64,000 nt of DNA from Sepioteuthis lessoniana (GCA_963585895.1 OY757934.1:48799126-48863125); one strand, 5' to 3'. Numbered from the stretch's first letter, positions 43,351 through 54,769 are shown. Program-made: numbers and translations. The notes: generated from the sequence alone by a model not told the origin.

Positions 43351-44265
43351 TGCAATCAGAACGACTTGATGTTGATGAAATTGTATTATTAGATAATTTA
43401 ACAAGTCTATTAAACAAACTTAATTATCTCCCTTGCATTTTAACACGCACATCAATTTCTAAGTATTTTTTTTTTTTTGAGACACGATTAAGCTGTTCTC
43501 TCCTTAAAATTGTATTGTCTTGACGATACACGTTTAGTTTCTCTTTATAAATTTGAATAATTTTCTTTTCGTATTCAATTTATGGCTTTTCTTGATTAAA
43601 AATAATTTGAAATTATCTAAAGTTATAAAAAAATTCTAGTTGAAGTTGATAACTAACACATACGAAACATAACATTTCCAGAAAACTTTTCTATTTAAAA
43701 AAAACAAAAAACACAAAAACGAAAATTTAACAAAAAAGATAATTTATTCAATTCAGCAAGATTTTCAGATTAGAAAGGCAGCTCTAACCAGTTTTTCTAT
43801 TCGCTTAAGAAATTTTAATCATCTATTTTACAAGTTTTGGATTATATTTAATTTTTTATTTATAGAAAAATACGTGAGCCCAATATAAGACATAGTAAAA
43901 ATATATAAGGGGGGAAAATTCTGGTTTGAAATTTGAATTTTAAATCGGATACTAAAAACGACGATAGCTGTTAAGTAATTATTATCTACATTTTTACATC
44001 TGATATCTGGTGGTCATCGTTAGGACCAAGTGACAACAAGCCACTTTGAATGTTCAGCATTCTTAAAGGGAGTTCAACCGATAACACAACCCGAAATCCT
44101 CTAAAATTCTTCCATCATCAGTTTTCGCTTATTTAGCTTGACTTACTTAAGTTCAAGGCCAGAAATATGGGCACCCAGTGAGAATTGAACCCACTAACAG
44201 GTCCTGGTCGCTATTACACAGTGCGAGACGCTCCACATTTATTCTGCATTTGTTGGTGTTGAATG
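42900..44265. other. Intergenic, mostly unassigned
   Basis: Includes a (GA)n tract (43314-43346) and A/T-rich sequence. No gene found. Confidence 0.35.
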
Positions 44266-44270
44266 TATTT

Positions 44271-44420
44271 ACACAAATCCTCCGCCAGGGATAGGATGTG
44301 ACACAAGGTCAATTTTTAAGTGGGCTAAAGTTTGAACTTAGAATTTTCCTTCTCCTAGACTGGTTGCCTAACCAAAGCTAAAGAATCCACTTTGCACTAC
44401 CATTTATCCATAGAGAGAAA
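44271..44420 (-). mobile_element. SINE-C, 3' part
   Basis: AATCCTCCGCCAGGGATAGG, TGACACAAGGTCAATTTTTA, TTTCCTTCTCCTAGACTGGT. The head is missing. Confidence 0.78.
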
Positions 44421-44533
44421 TGAAGTATATGGCTGAAATAGAAAATAAATACGTCTTAAAAAATGGAAATAAAATTTGATTTTATGGAATAACAAAAAAA
44501 AAATCATTTTATTAAAGAAAAAAAAAGTATGCG

Positions 44534-44605
44534 TTCCCATGCCGGGAATCGAACCCGGGCCGCCTGGGTGAAAGCCAGGAATCCTAACCACTAGACCACA
44601 TGGGA
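44534..44605 (-). tRNA. tRNA-Glu-TTC: tRNA-Glu(UUC)
   Basis: 72 nt on the minus strand. Acceptor TCCCATG/CATGGGA, discriminator A; A box TGGTCTAGTGG; anticodon stem CCTGG/CCAGG around loop CTTTCAC (anticodon TTC); T arm CCCGG-GTTCGAT-T-CCGG. Fully paired; a T-rich run follows on the minus strand (44515-44530). The only non-Ser tRNA gene here. Confidence 0.97.
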
Positions 44606-44639
44606 TAGCCGCCTCCCAACTCGAAAAGAAAAAGATATA

Positions 44640-45440
44640 ATTCAATACCGACTAATTATATGAGGTTTTAAATGTCATTATACGGGCATATATTTAAAAT
44701 GGGAGTGAATGTATAATTAAAAACATATTTTTAGCTAAGCAGGTTATATTCGGCATATCGTTATGGTGATATTATGAGCCGCTTGGATGTGGGTTCAATT
44801 CATACCTGTTACTTCATAAGTTAGGTTACTCTTACCTTTCTTTTTTTTGAGCGCGATGCGTTGTTAGCGAGTCAGATTTTAAACCACTGTTATTGAGTTG
44901 AGTTTGATTCTCACAGTGTGTCCATTCTTCTGGTCTTCTATCAACTCAATCTTAGCAAAGAAAATCATCAGGGTTTCTCGCATGGTATAAAGGCTTGTAA
45001 TCGGGTCTATCTATAGGCGGTGCTAGGGTCTAAAGCCTCACCTCCTCCGTCACGAATCTATGATATGGGGTTCCAACTCTTCAACTAGTCAATTTTCATA
45101 AAAGTTGTATTCAGAGAAAATATATAAAACGCTTCATTCAGGGGCCCCCTCCAGTCGGGGTGGGGGCTGTTTCGAGGGTAGTGTGCTCCGGCCTTGGGTC
45201 TATTAGTCCATTGATAACATGTTCGATTCTGATTGGGTACTCAGTACTTCTCACTTTAATAAAAAAAAATTTTCCTTAATTTTTTTGGTTAAGATACGCA
45301 TTATTAAATGTGTATTTTTAAAGGAAAATTTATTCTTCCCGTGAAGTCTGGCCTGATTTTGTTTTCTTTTTCTGGATACGACTTTTACTACTGGATTTTT
45401 TTCATTTTAAAGAAGAAATAAGATTTCATTTGAATCATGT
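44640..45440. other. Intergenic with degenerate B-box-like sites
   Basis: GTTTGATTCTCACAGTGTG (44908) and GTTCGATTCTGATTGGGTAC (45221) resemble old SINE B boxes also seen at 13017 and 32065; no complete element can be drawn. Confidence 0.3.
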
Positions 45441-45441
45441 A

Positions 45442-46033
45442 GGTTGGTTTGGTTTGTTGGGTTTTATGGCATATTAACCTTTGTAGGTTATTTAACGCCA
45501 AATCCAAGTCTGTACAAATAGTCAGTTCTATTTCAAACAATTTAGTTCAAAATGGGTACACAGTTTAATTATCAAAAACAATTCTATCTCAAGCTATTCA
45601 AGTTTAGTCAAACAGTTCTAATTCAAACAATTCAGTTTTGTATTAAGTATAACTTTTCTCCACACACAATTAAATGTCAAAACAGTTCTACTTAAAATAA
45701 TTCAGTTTAGCATTAGTACAGTATCAATGTTAAAAACAGTTCTATTTCAAGCAGTTCAAGTTAGTAGAAGTACACAGTTTAATTGTCAAAAACAGTTCTA
45801 TTTCTAGTTATTCAGTTTAGTTAAACAGTTCTAATTCAAACAATTCTGGGCCAAAGTGGACCTAGGAGTAATGGCAATGGAAGGGTGCTATGCATTCCCC
45901 AAAGCCCCGGCATAATTGGAACCTCACCATCAGATTGTTTAGTGCCATATTCAGGACACTCATTGAGGGGGGTCTTACCCCTCTGCAGAGAAGCAGTCGG
46001 GGTATTCTAAAGCCCTAGCCGACTGGGCAAAAT
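45442..46033 (-). repeat. REP1 copy, near full-length
   Basis: Reverse tail ATGGCATATTAACCTTTGTA, at least five sub-repeats, CAAAGTGGACCTAGGAGTAA, CTTACCCCTCTGCAGAGAAG, ending CCTAGCCGACTGGGC. Confidence 0.85.
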
Positions 46034-46207
46034 GATGTAGGGATCCGATTTATCAAGTATGTATAATGTACAACTAGGTTCTTTATATCCCTCTTTATTT
46101 TTTATCGAAATTTACATGTACATATGGACGAAGTGGTAGTACTTGTTAAGGTCATATCAATGGGTCAAATAGAACTGTTCAATCATTTATCAAAGATTAT
46201 TTGATGG

Positions 46208-46790
46208 TTTGGTTTGGTTTGTTGGGTATTATGGCATATCAACCTTTGTAGGTTATTTAACGCCAAATCCATTTTTATGTAAATAATCTGTTCTATCTAA
46301 AACAATTCAGTTTAGCATAAGTACTGTTTAATTGTCAAAAATATTTCTATTTAAAACTATTCAAACGGTTATATGTAGCAATTCAATTAAGTGTAAATAC
46401 AGTTTTAATGTCGAAAAACAGTTCTATTTCAAATAATTCAGTTAAGCATAAGCACGCAGTTTAAAATGTAAGTACGGGTTAATTGTCAAAAACAGTTCTA
46501 TTTCAAGCTATTCAGTTTACTCAATTCAGTTTAGCATAAGTATGTTGTTAGTTCTATTTAACCCATTGATAGGACTCTTATCAGGTGCTACCACTCCAGG
46601 CCAGAGTGGACCTGGGAGCGATAGCAATAAAGGGGTACTCCGCATTCCCCAAAGCTCCAGCACTGCTGGAACCTCACTATCAGATTGTTTAGTGTCATAT
46701 CCAGGACACTCATTGGGGTGGGTGGGTTTTACCCCTCTACAGAGGTGCAGTCAGTTTATTCTACAGCCCCAGCCGACTGGGCATAGGATT
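46208..46790 (-). repeat. REP1 copy, near full-length
   Basis: Closely resembles the 24.35-kb copy (CAATAAAGGGGTACTCCGCATT region, AGCACTGCTGGAACCTCAC), ending CCCCAGCCGACTGGGC. Confidence 0.87.
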
Positions 46791-46794
46791 ATTT

Positions 46795-47034
46795 GAAACC
46801 ATACAGCAGTGAGCAAATTATTTGTATTAGATTGGAATACTTACTAAATAGGATTCTAATGTTAAATTGCAATACTTGAAACCTTTTAACTGTGCGCAAA
46901 CAAATTATTGTTATTAAATAAAATTTCTAGTGTTAGATAGGAATACTTGAAACCATTTAACTGTACATACAAATGAGCTCTAACAACTCGTTTGAAAATA
47001 AAGTCACTAACAAACTATTCAGTTAAAATTTGTG

Positions 47035-47091
<57 letters not shown>

Positions 47092-47160
47092 AAAATTTGG
47101 CATTGAATAACCCGCAAGGGTTGATATGTCATAAAAGACCGAGCAAACAACTGACTAACC
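46795..47160 (+). repeat. REP1 sub-repeats and tail
   Basis: GAATACTTGAAACCATTTAA sub-repeats, a (TA)n insertion, then TTTGGCATTGAATAACCCGC and a CCAAA-type end. Confidence 0.72.
47036..47089. repeat. (TA)n microsatellite
   Basis: About 26 TA units, placed just before a REP1 tail. Confidence 0.95.
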
Positions 47161-47204
47161 AAACAATGTGCATAGATAAAGATATTTTATAACATACGAC
47201 TCCT

Positions 47205-48055
47205 CGTCTCGTTGGCTGGGGCTGTAAAATACGCCGACTACACCTCTGCAGAGGGATAAGATCCTCATTGAGAGAGGGGGGGTTGAAGAGAGGATCTTAG
47301 AGGCTGAGCAGTCTGTGACTCGGTAATAGAAGAGGTCATGTTACTTGCAACACAGCCCTATTTTATCTTTAAGATACAAGAAGACGATGGATGAGAGTCA
47401 AATGCGCTGAAATAACAATACTTGAAACCATTTAACTGCGTGCAAACAAATCAGCTCTAACAACTCGTTTAAAAACAAAGTTACCTCCAAACTATTCGCT
47501 TACAAATCATTTATTTAAAAGGCGGTGGCTGAGGGTCAATTACGCTGAGATAGCAATGATTGAAACCATTATCTGTGTGCAAACAAATTATTAATATTAA
47601 ATAGAATTCGGCATTAAATAACACACTGACGAAAAATCCGATTCCAAGCGACCACTTCCGCCACTCCTGTGTATATTCTGAAATTAAAAAGACCACTTTC
47701 GCGTTCGATTCTGAGGGCTGAATTTAAAGGTACTACTCACTCTCTCTCACCTTGTCTGTCTGTCTGTCTGTGACCCGAAACTGTAGTACTTGATTGGGTC
47801 CCACCTATGGGTCAAATAGAACTGTTTCACCATTTAATTGCGTGCAAACAAATGACTGATATTTAATTAAATTGTTAGTGTTACAAAGTAATACTTGAAA
47901 CCATTTAACTGTGTGCTAACAAATGAGCTCTGGCTCGTTTAAAAATGTTAACCACAAACTAAGCTTTTACAAATAATGTATACGATATATGTACTAAGAG
48001 GCTTTGGCATTACAAAAGTTGATATGCCATAAAACCCAACCAACCAACAATCTAA
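47205..48055 (+). repeat. REP1 copies (two fused)
   Basis: Head TTGGCTGGGGCTGTAAAATA and CACCTCTGCAGAGGGATAAG, several sub-repeats including two starts, and a tail TTTGGCATTACAAAAGTTGA TATGCC at 48002. Confidence 0.7.
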
Positions 48056-48688
48056 TCCTATAAAACTAGTTCTAGGCCAGATTGAATAAGGAATCTGGTA
48101 TCAAAATAAAGTAATTTTATTCCTCTCTCCAAATTACGTTGGTTGATTGATAAATAAGATGTGCAATTCTTTAAGACAAGTTTTTGAGCAGATGTTTTTT
48201 TAACACTTTCCTTATTATTATTGTACAACTTGGATACATTTGAAATGTTATTATTAAGTAATGACGATTGTTTTTATATTTGATAAATGTAATGTCAAGC
48301 AACACGACTTGCTCGGTATGTAAACAAAAATGTCATTGAACTTAATTAAACTCTTAACAGGAAAGATAATAAACCTACATCTGTTATTTAACTTTTTGGC
48401 ATTTTTTCATTGTATCCAGAATACGACGCCATTTTTTTATTTTATCCAGAATATGACGATACATTTCATTCGTTTGTTGTCAGAAAGACAGCCAGGCAGA
48501 CAAACTATCAGACTTACTCACTTCAAGTCTTGAGCGAGCACAGCTCTAAATATTGTCTTCAGACCAGTCCATGTGGGGCAGGGGGAGGGTTTCCGATCAC
48601 TCTATAACAAAAATAAATAAAGAAGAAAAAACATTTAAAAAAGATAAAGTACTGGATGTTTAAAAAAATTGATATCACTTAAGATGAA

Positions 48689-48979
48689 CTGGGTGTTTCA
48701 GAAAAACCGATATCATTTCGTTATATAGTAACTTTATCAATTCTCGTTCAAATGATTTCAAATTTTAACAGCTCTTGTAGAAACAACTAAAAATTTTATG
48801 TTAAATGTTTTATGTCTTTTTTCTTTTTAGGCATGGAAATACCATTTATGGAAAAAGAAAATATTAAGCACTGAAACTTGAGTTGGTTCTTCACATTTTA
48901 TTAAAATCTAAGAGTATTTGAACGAAAATTGGTCAAGTTATTCGATAATGAAATGATATGAATTTTTAAAACACCCAGC
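48689..48979. mobile_element. MITE-3 with about 65-bp inverted ends
   Basis: CTGGGTGTTTCAGAAAAACC...TCGTTCAAATG at left is matched by CATTTGAACGA-like...AAACACCCAGC at right. A partial third end (CTGGATGTTTAAAAAAATTG) lies just outside at 48653. Confidence 0.78.
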
Positions 48980-49194
48980 ATATCTTAATTTATATCAAAT
49001 ACTTTGGAAAACCTTGTAAAATAAAATAAATCTTCTTAAAAATAAATTTTAGTTGATGAAAAGCCCCCCACAAAGAAAAAAAATTTTTTTTTTTACATTT
49101 CATGTCAAAGTTTCAGAAAAAAAGTTTTTAATTTCTACGGTGATTTGTCTTTAAAAATATATTTTATGTCAAAGTGACATTTTTATTCATTCAT

Positions 49195-49410
49195 TTCATT
49201 TTTATTCAAATTTCATTTGGAAATTTTAATTCAAATCTTTATTCAAAATTTTTATTCAAAAATTTTATTCAAATTTTTCAAATTTTAATTCAAATTTTTA
49301 ATTAAAATTTTTATTCAAATTTTTTATTTAAATTTTTATTTAAATTTTTATTCAAATTTTTCATTCAAATTTTTATTCAAATTTTTAATTCAAATTTCAT
49401 TTGGAATTTC
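49195..49410. repeat. 12-bp AT-rich minisatellite
   Basis: Repeated TTTTTATTCAAA and variants, about 17 units, flanked on both sides by ATTTCATTTGGAA. Confidence 0.85.
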
Positions 49411-49544
49411 ACAGTTTCCAGTTGATACTTTTAGTTTATGATGACCTTTAAATTTACAAACCGTACCAACTTTTCTATACAGAGAGATACCAATTCAACG
49501 AATTAGATTTAAAAATGCTTTGAACTTTATTACCAATAATGATG

Positions 49545-50015
49545 ATGATGATGATGATCATCATCATCATCAATTCCCTTGAATCTCTCTTTTCATCCAT
49601 CCCTGTCGGTCATAACTGCAGATAGGTCCTCTAGTCAGTATCCAGTGTCTGCACAGAACATATGAATATGTCTGCTGGTCGGCTAATACTGCTGTGTCCA
49701 TGTGTAGGAAGCGTCAGCCAAACTTCGATTATGGGTTCGTCTCTACTTCTCCAGTATGTCTTGTTCATCTTGGTTGATTTGTGAGATGGGAGGAGAGTGG
49801 CCGTTCAGCTGCTCTTTTTGTGGGGTACTTCTATGATTTATTCGAAACAGTACACAGTATCATTGTGTAGTTCCCATCATGTCTTTTATCCCAGCGCTTT
49901 GTTAGAGTTCAAGTAGTGCTCCCATACATTAGTACTGACACAGTTACAGATTGGAAGAATTTATTTCAGTAGAGAGATTAGATTTCCATTTGGTCGATAA
50001 CTTGTCGATACCAGT
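49545..50015 (-). pseudogene. RTE-like LINE 3' fragment, diverged
   Basis: Starts with (GAT)n/(ATC)n and follows the 13.5-kb copy in order, for example CTTCTCCAGTATGTCTTGTTCATC and GTGGCCGTTCAGCTGCTC, without open frames. Older than the other two. Confidence 0.7.
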
Positions 50016-50074
50016 TCTTTTCTGTTTGTGTGCTGGCATCGCTTTAAGTAATAATTTTTAAGGAGGAAGAATAA

Positions 50075-50105
50075 AGTAATAAGTATATTGCTGGGGTGTG
50101 GAGTT
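50075..50105 (+). repeat. 31-bp direct repeat, left
   Basis: Identical to 50804-50834; the enclosed 700 bp holds a SINE-B and a REP4 copy. Confidence 0.9.
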
Positions 50106-50106
50106 C

Positions 50107-50315
50107 TCGTGGCTTATGGCTTACGTACTGGATTGCGGCCTCAAAGTAAACGAGTTCGAACTCCAGTCGTGCCATTGTGTTCACTTTCTGACAAATACTC
50201 TTGAGAAAGGTATGAACCACTTATTCCGCTTGGTATAAGTTAAATAGTATCACTGCTGTTCTTCTAAAAGGATGGTTTTGGGTTAAATAACCCACAAAGG
50301 TTGACATACCATTAA
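50107..50315 (+). mobile_element. SINE-B copy
   Basis: CTCGTGGCTTATGGCTTACG, GAGTTCGAACTCCAGTCGTG, CTCTTGAGAAAGGTATGAAC, the tail GGTTAAATAACCCACAAAGG TTGACATACC. Confidence 0.85.
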
Positions 50316-50399
50316 AATTGTAAGGAAATAAAAATACAATGACATAAAATATTTTTTGGGGATTAGAAAAATAAAAATAAAATAGAATAAATAAAAATT

Positions 50400-50800
50400 C
50401 AAGAAGTTCAGAAATTCCCAGAAGTCCCCGACAGGAAATAGAGGCGACCGTTCCTGCGCAAAAGAGGAATTCACTTTCTCTTCAGACAGAAAAGGCACTC
50501 TTTCACGTCGGCCGCGTGCAGCGAAGACATGGTTGTTTGGGTTTAGTAGCATGACACCATGTCTGCTGATAGCGAGCTTATACGTCGAAACATACAACAT
50601 AAAAACACTGACTTTGGACTTAGCAACTACCGAAAGCGACTAGTATATTTCAACGCCGTATTTGGGAGAAACAACTGTACTCAAATAGTCCAGGAAGACA
50701 TTCCTTGCTACAAAGTAGCCGTGTGAAAACCCAAACAAAATAAAACTGAAATTTAAAAGGTATCGTCGTCTCCTTTATTTCCTTCATTCAGGAATTCTTT
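50400..50800 (+). repeat. REP4 copy (LTR-like)
   Basis: TGCGCAAAAGAGGAATTCAC, AATAAA-like AAAATAAAACTG and TCTCCTTTATTTCCTTCATT at the 3' end align with 37.5 and 41.6 kb. Confidence 0.45.
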
Positions 50801-50803
50801 TGC

Positions 50804-50834
50804 AGTAATAAGTATATTGCTGGGGTGTGGAGTT
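50804..50834 (+). repeat. 31-bp direct repeat, right
   Basis: Second copy of the 50075 sequence. Confidence 0.9.
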
Positions 50835-50984
50835 AACGCACACACACATACAGACAAGGAGACGCTCCATGAATTAGGATGGGGGTAGAAAAGAAAACCA
50901 ACGGAGTCAGATATCTAAACTCCAAACCCTAAAAACCAAATAAATAACCAACTACGACCAAAATCTTCTGTAACCCCTACAATT

Positions 50985-51370
50985 TAATGGCATGTCAACC
51001 GGTCTGGAGTTATCTTATGCCTAGAGGTTAGGGAAATGTACACATTGTACGTTTATATTTAAATTTGGGTGAATTTTTTAAAAGAGTTCTTGTACATGAT
51101 ATAAAGCATTTCTATCAAATACTAATAATTTGGAAACAGATCTACTTGGCTCATAGATGGGACCCTTACAGGTACTACCATCCTAGGTCAAAGTAGTCTT
51201 GGGAGTAAGGACAATGAAAGGGAACTCTAGAACTGGAACCTTACCATCAGATGCAGTTTAGTGTCATATCCAGCTCACACCTTTTAGGGGTGGGGTGGGG
51301 TTGGGGAGTTCATGCCCCCTTGCAGGGGATACAGTCAGCATATTCTAAGCCCCACCGACAGGGCGACTAA
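50985..51370 (-). repeat. REP1 partial
   Basis: AATGGCATGTCAACCGGTCT, CATAGATGGGACCCTTACAG, AACCTTACCATCAGATGCAG, GTGTCATATCCAGCTCACAC, ending CCCCACCGACAGGGCGA. Confidence 0.7.
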
Positions 51371-51693
51371 AGATTTGGAAGAGTGTTTTGTAGGCTATTA
51401 CAAATGATTTCGGTTTTTACTTGGCGCCCAAGTATTTGTGGCGTTGGGGTAGACTAAGCAAAGCTTAGATATTTGCAAAGAATTTAAATTTAACTTCCAA
51501 GGCCATAGCAAATTCGTTCCTCTTCTTAATTCCATTCCCAATCTCCTGTTATCAGGTCTCACTCTTTCTCTCTCTTTTTAAAAATTTCTCTCTCCCTTCT
51601 CTCTCCCTCTCTCTCTCACATAGAAACACACAAACACACACTTGATAATTTATAATTATATATTAAAAGATTTTCGTACGCAAGAACTTAAAA

Positions 51694-51694
<1 letters not shown>

Positions 51695-51757
<63 letters not shown>
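51695..51757. repeat. (AC)n microsatellite
   Basis: About 31 AC units. Confidence 0.95.
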
Positions 51758-51759
<2 letters not shown>

Positions 51760-52110
51760 CGAATAGATAAATTAAAAAGAGAAAAACAAGGTACAGCCTT
51801 AAAAACGTGCACTGATGACGTGTTGTACATAGATATAATCTTACATATTTGCTTTAACTTATAGACTCACACATATTATCAAGTAAGAAACATGATATAA
51901 AAAACACGAGAAAAGTGCCTTTTGTTTATTCTTAAATAATGGTCTTGTTTGAAAGGCTCGCTTCCCTCCCTTTGAGATCACAAGGCGACCAATCAAAATG
52001 GAGACTTTGCTAAACTCGAAAGAATCATCAACTAAAAATAGCCTGAAATGATTTAAACTGTGTGAAAAAAGATTATAATGAAAGCACAAATGTATATTTC
52101 CCCGACGAAG

Positions 52111-52880
52111 GCACACACGCGCGAGCGCGCGCACACACACGCACACACATATGCACACACATACATACATGAATGCACACACACATACATATATGCGCAC
52201 GTACACACACGTACATGCTCACGCACGCACACACATACATACATACACATACATATATGCACACACACATACATACATGCACACACATATGCACACACAC
52301 ATACATGCATACATATACATATATGCACACACACATACATACATGCACACGCATACACATACATACATACATGCATACGCACACACACATGCATGCATAC
52401 ACATACATATATGCACACACACGTACATACATGCACACGCACACACATACTTGCATGCACATGCACATATGCATACACACATGCACACGCATACACATAC
52501 ATATATGTACATACACACACATACATGCACACGTACATACATACATACATACATGCATACGCATACAAACATACATGCACACACAGATACATATATGCAC
52601 ACACACGTACACACATGCACACGCACACACACATGCACGCACATACATATATGCATACACACATACATACATGCACACGCATGCACACACACAAACATGC
52701 ACACACGTACGTATATGTACACATACATACATACATACATGCACACGCACACACATACATACATGCATACGCACACACACATACATGCACACGCACATAC
52801 ATATATGCACACACACATAGATACATGCACACACACATAGATACATGCACACACACACACACATGCATACACATAGACAT
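52111..52880. repeat. 770-bp alternating purine-pyrimidine array
   Basis: Built almost wholly from CACA, TACA, TGCA and TATA steps with recurring ATATATGCACACACACATAC-type modules. Stops are rare in every frame, which explains the long overlapping open frames; none is a gene. Such sequence is prone to Z-DNA. Confidence 0.92.
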
Positions 52881-52964
52881 ACAATTTTAAAAAACAAAAA
52901 CAAAAGAAAGAAAAATAACTGAGGAAGACCACCACTGACATAATTTCAGTTTGCTGATCACCCT

Positions 52965-53205
52965 GTTATTGAGACTTAGAATAGTCTAATTGTATCCCCA
53001 GCAGAGGAGTGATAACTTCGCCCCCCCCCCGGAAAACATTTGGTGTCCTGGGTAGAACACCAAAATGCATCCGATTAACTGTCTCTTGTTCTAGAACTCC
53101 GGAAGTGTTGAATACCCGTTCCTTGTCATTACTCCCTGGTCCACTCTGATTCGGAGAGGTAATACCTATTCGGGTCGTATTTATGAGTAAAATATATCTG
53201 ATGAC
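52965..53205 (+). repeat. REP1 partial
   Basis: CCCCAGCAGAGGAGTGATAA, TTTGGTGTCCTGGGTAGAAC, CCTGGTCCACTCTGATTCGG and TTATGAGTAAAATA. The tail is absent. Confidence 0.65.
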
Positions 53206-53404
53206 ACATGATACCGTAGATAAGGTGTTTGGTTGGAAGGTACTTCTGAGTGAAATCATCTGGAGGTTACAGGTTCAATCCCAACAACCGGTAAGTCTAA
53301 CAAGGAATAATTACAATAATTTAACACTTGTACCCGGTCATGGAACAGTCTACCCCTGTGGCTCAAATAAAAGGGTCAGTTTGAGATTCTGTGTGGACTC
53401 CAGA

Positions 53405-53540
53405 GTCCGACATGAAACACCTGAATCAAGCCGAAGGACATATCGGCCGAAACGTTGTGATGATAACAATAAATATGAATTCAATAGTCCGAATATTTTA
53501 AGTAATAATTGTAATCCGTATTTGATGACAACTTGAGGAC
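53405..53540 (+). repeat. Hairpin with GAAACGTTGTGA end (retroelement-like)
   Basis: AAGCCGAAGGACATATCGGC forms a stem-loop directly before CGAAACGTTGTGATGATAAC. A conserved hairpin plus CGAAACG followed by TGATAATAA-rich sequence is common at ends of invertebrate retroelements. See findings. Confidence 0.4.
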
Positions 53541-53569
53541 GTAAGATGCAAATTATTTGGTTTGATTTG

Positions 53570-53790
53570 ATTTCTTTGTTTCATGGCATATGGCATATAA
53601 CCTTTGTGGGTTATCTAATGCCAAAGCCATCTTTATAGAAGAACAATAGTAGGTGGGGTGTAGTGGATTAAGTGCTTCATGCCTTTCCCATGGGTATTAG
53701 TCCGAAAGTAAACGAAATAACGTGACCGGAGTTCGAACTAGCTTACGACCATGTCGCAGTTCTGTACGTTAGCAACTCCTCCACAGGGAC
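53570..53790 (-). mobile_element. SINE-B copy
   Basis: Tail with a duplicated ATGGCATATGGCATATAACC, CATGCCTTTCCCATGGGTAT, CCGGAGTTCGAAC, and the head near 53765-53788. Confidence 0.82.
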
Positions 53791-53799
53791 TCCCAACTA

Positions 53800-54250
53800 A
53801 AATATATTGACTGCATCTCTGCAAAGGGATAAGAACACTCCCAACACCTGCTCTGGATATGACATGAATGGTGATCCTTTCGTCCTGGAGCTTGAGGGAA
53901 TGTGGATTACTCTTTCATTGCCATTACTCCCTAGTCCATTCTGACCCGGGGTGGAAGTACTTGACACAGTCTATTTGATCAAATAGAACTATTTGATTAT
54001 TTACTATACTTAAAACCATTAAACTGTGTGCAAACAATAAATAGCATAGATTAATATTGAATAGAATTATTAGTGTTGGATATTAATATGTGAAGCGATT
54101 GAAGGGATTGGTTTGGTTTTATGGCATATCAACCTTTGAAGGTTATTTAATGTATAATCCTGTTTATTACATATATATTAAATATTTATATAATAAACAG
54201 GATTTGGCATTAAATAACCTTTAATGGTTGATATGCCATAAAACCAAACC
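53800..54250 (+). repeat. REP1 copy with tail
   Basis: TTGACTGCATCTCTGCAAAG, GCTCTGGATATGACATGAAT, sub-repeats and a tail TTTGGCATTAAATAACCTTT. The end is part of the 54.1-kb palindrome. Confidence 0.75.
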
Positions 54251-54291
54251 AATTCCTTCAATCGCTTCACATATTGTTATCCAACACTAAT
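54069..54291. repeat. Palindrome made of REP1 tails (about 111-bp arms)
   Basis: Left arm ATTAGTGTTGGAT...AAGCGATTGAAGG...ATGGCATATCAACCTTTGAA is mirrored at 54181-54291, centred at 54180 in ATATATATTA/AATATTTATAT. Arms match except for a few bases. Confidence 0.9.
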
Positions 54292-54769
54292 TGGTTTGGT
54301 TTTATGGCATATCAACTATTGAAGGTTATTTAATGCCAAATCCTGTTTATTACCTATACATTAATTATATATTTAACACATTTTATTGCTTACACTTTTA
54401 AATTAACCTGAGTTCCTTTTTTACACTAACTTAGATGGTTTCAAGTATTTCCATCTAATACGAATAATTCTATTTACTATTAATCATTTGTTTGCACACA
54501 GTTAAATAGTTTCAAGTATTGCAGTTGTAACAGTAATAATTTAACATCAGTCATTTGTTTGCACACATTTGAATGGATATACATATATGATTTGTAAGGG
54601 AATAGTTTGTCGGTAATTTCATTTTTGAACGAGTTAGAAACTAATTTGTTTGCACAGTCGTATTGCTATTGTTTTAAGACAGTTAAATGGTTTCAATGAT
54701 TGCTATCTAACAGTAATTCTATTTGATATTAATTGTTTGATTGAACTCAGTAAAGTGGTTGCAAGTATT
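54292..54769 (-). repeat. REP1 tail and sub-repeats
   Basis: A third tail copy (ATGGCATATCAACTATTGAA, TTTAATGCCAAATCCTGTTT) followed by reverse sub-repeats to the SINE-A. Confidence 0.72.

Noticed and set aside
52053-52941. Overlapping open frames of 215-276 codons on both strands
   Set aside because: The tract is built from CA/TA/TG dinucleotides that rarely give stops. The predicted proteins are Cys/Val/Met or His/Thr repeats in every frame.
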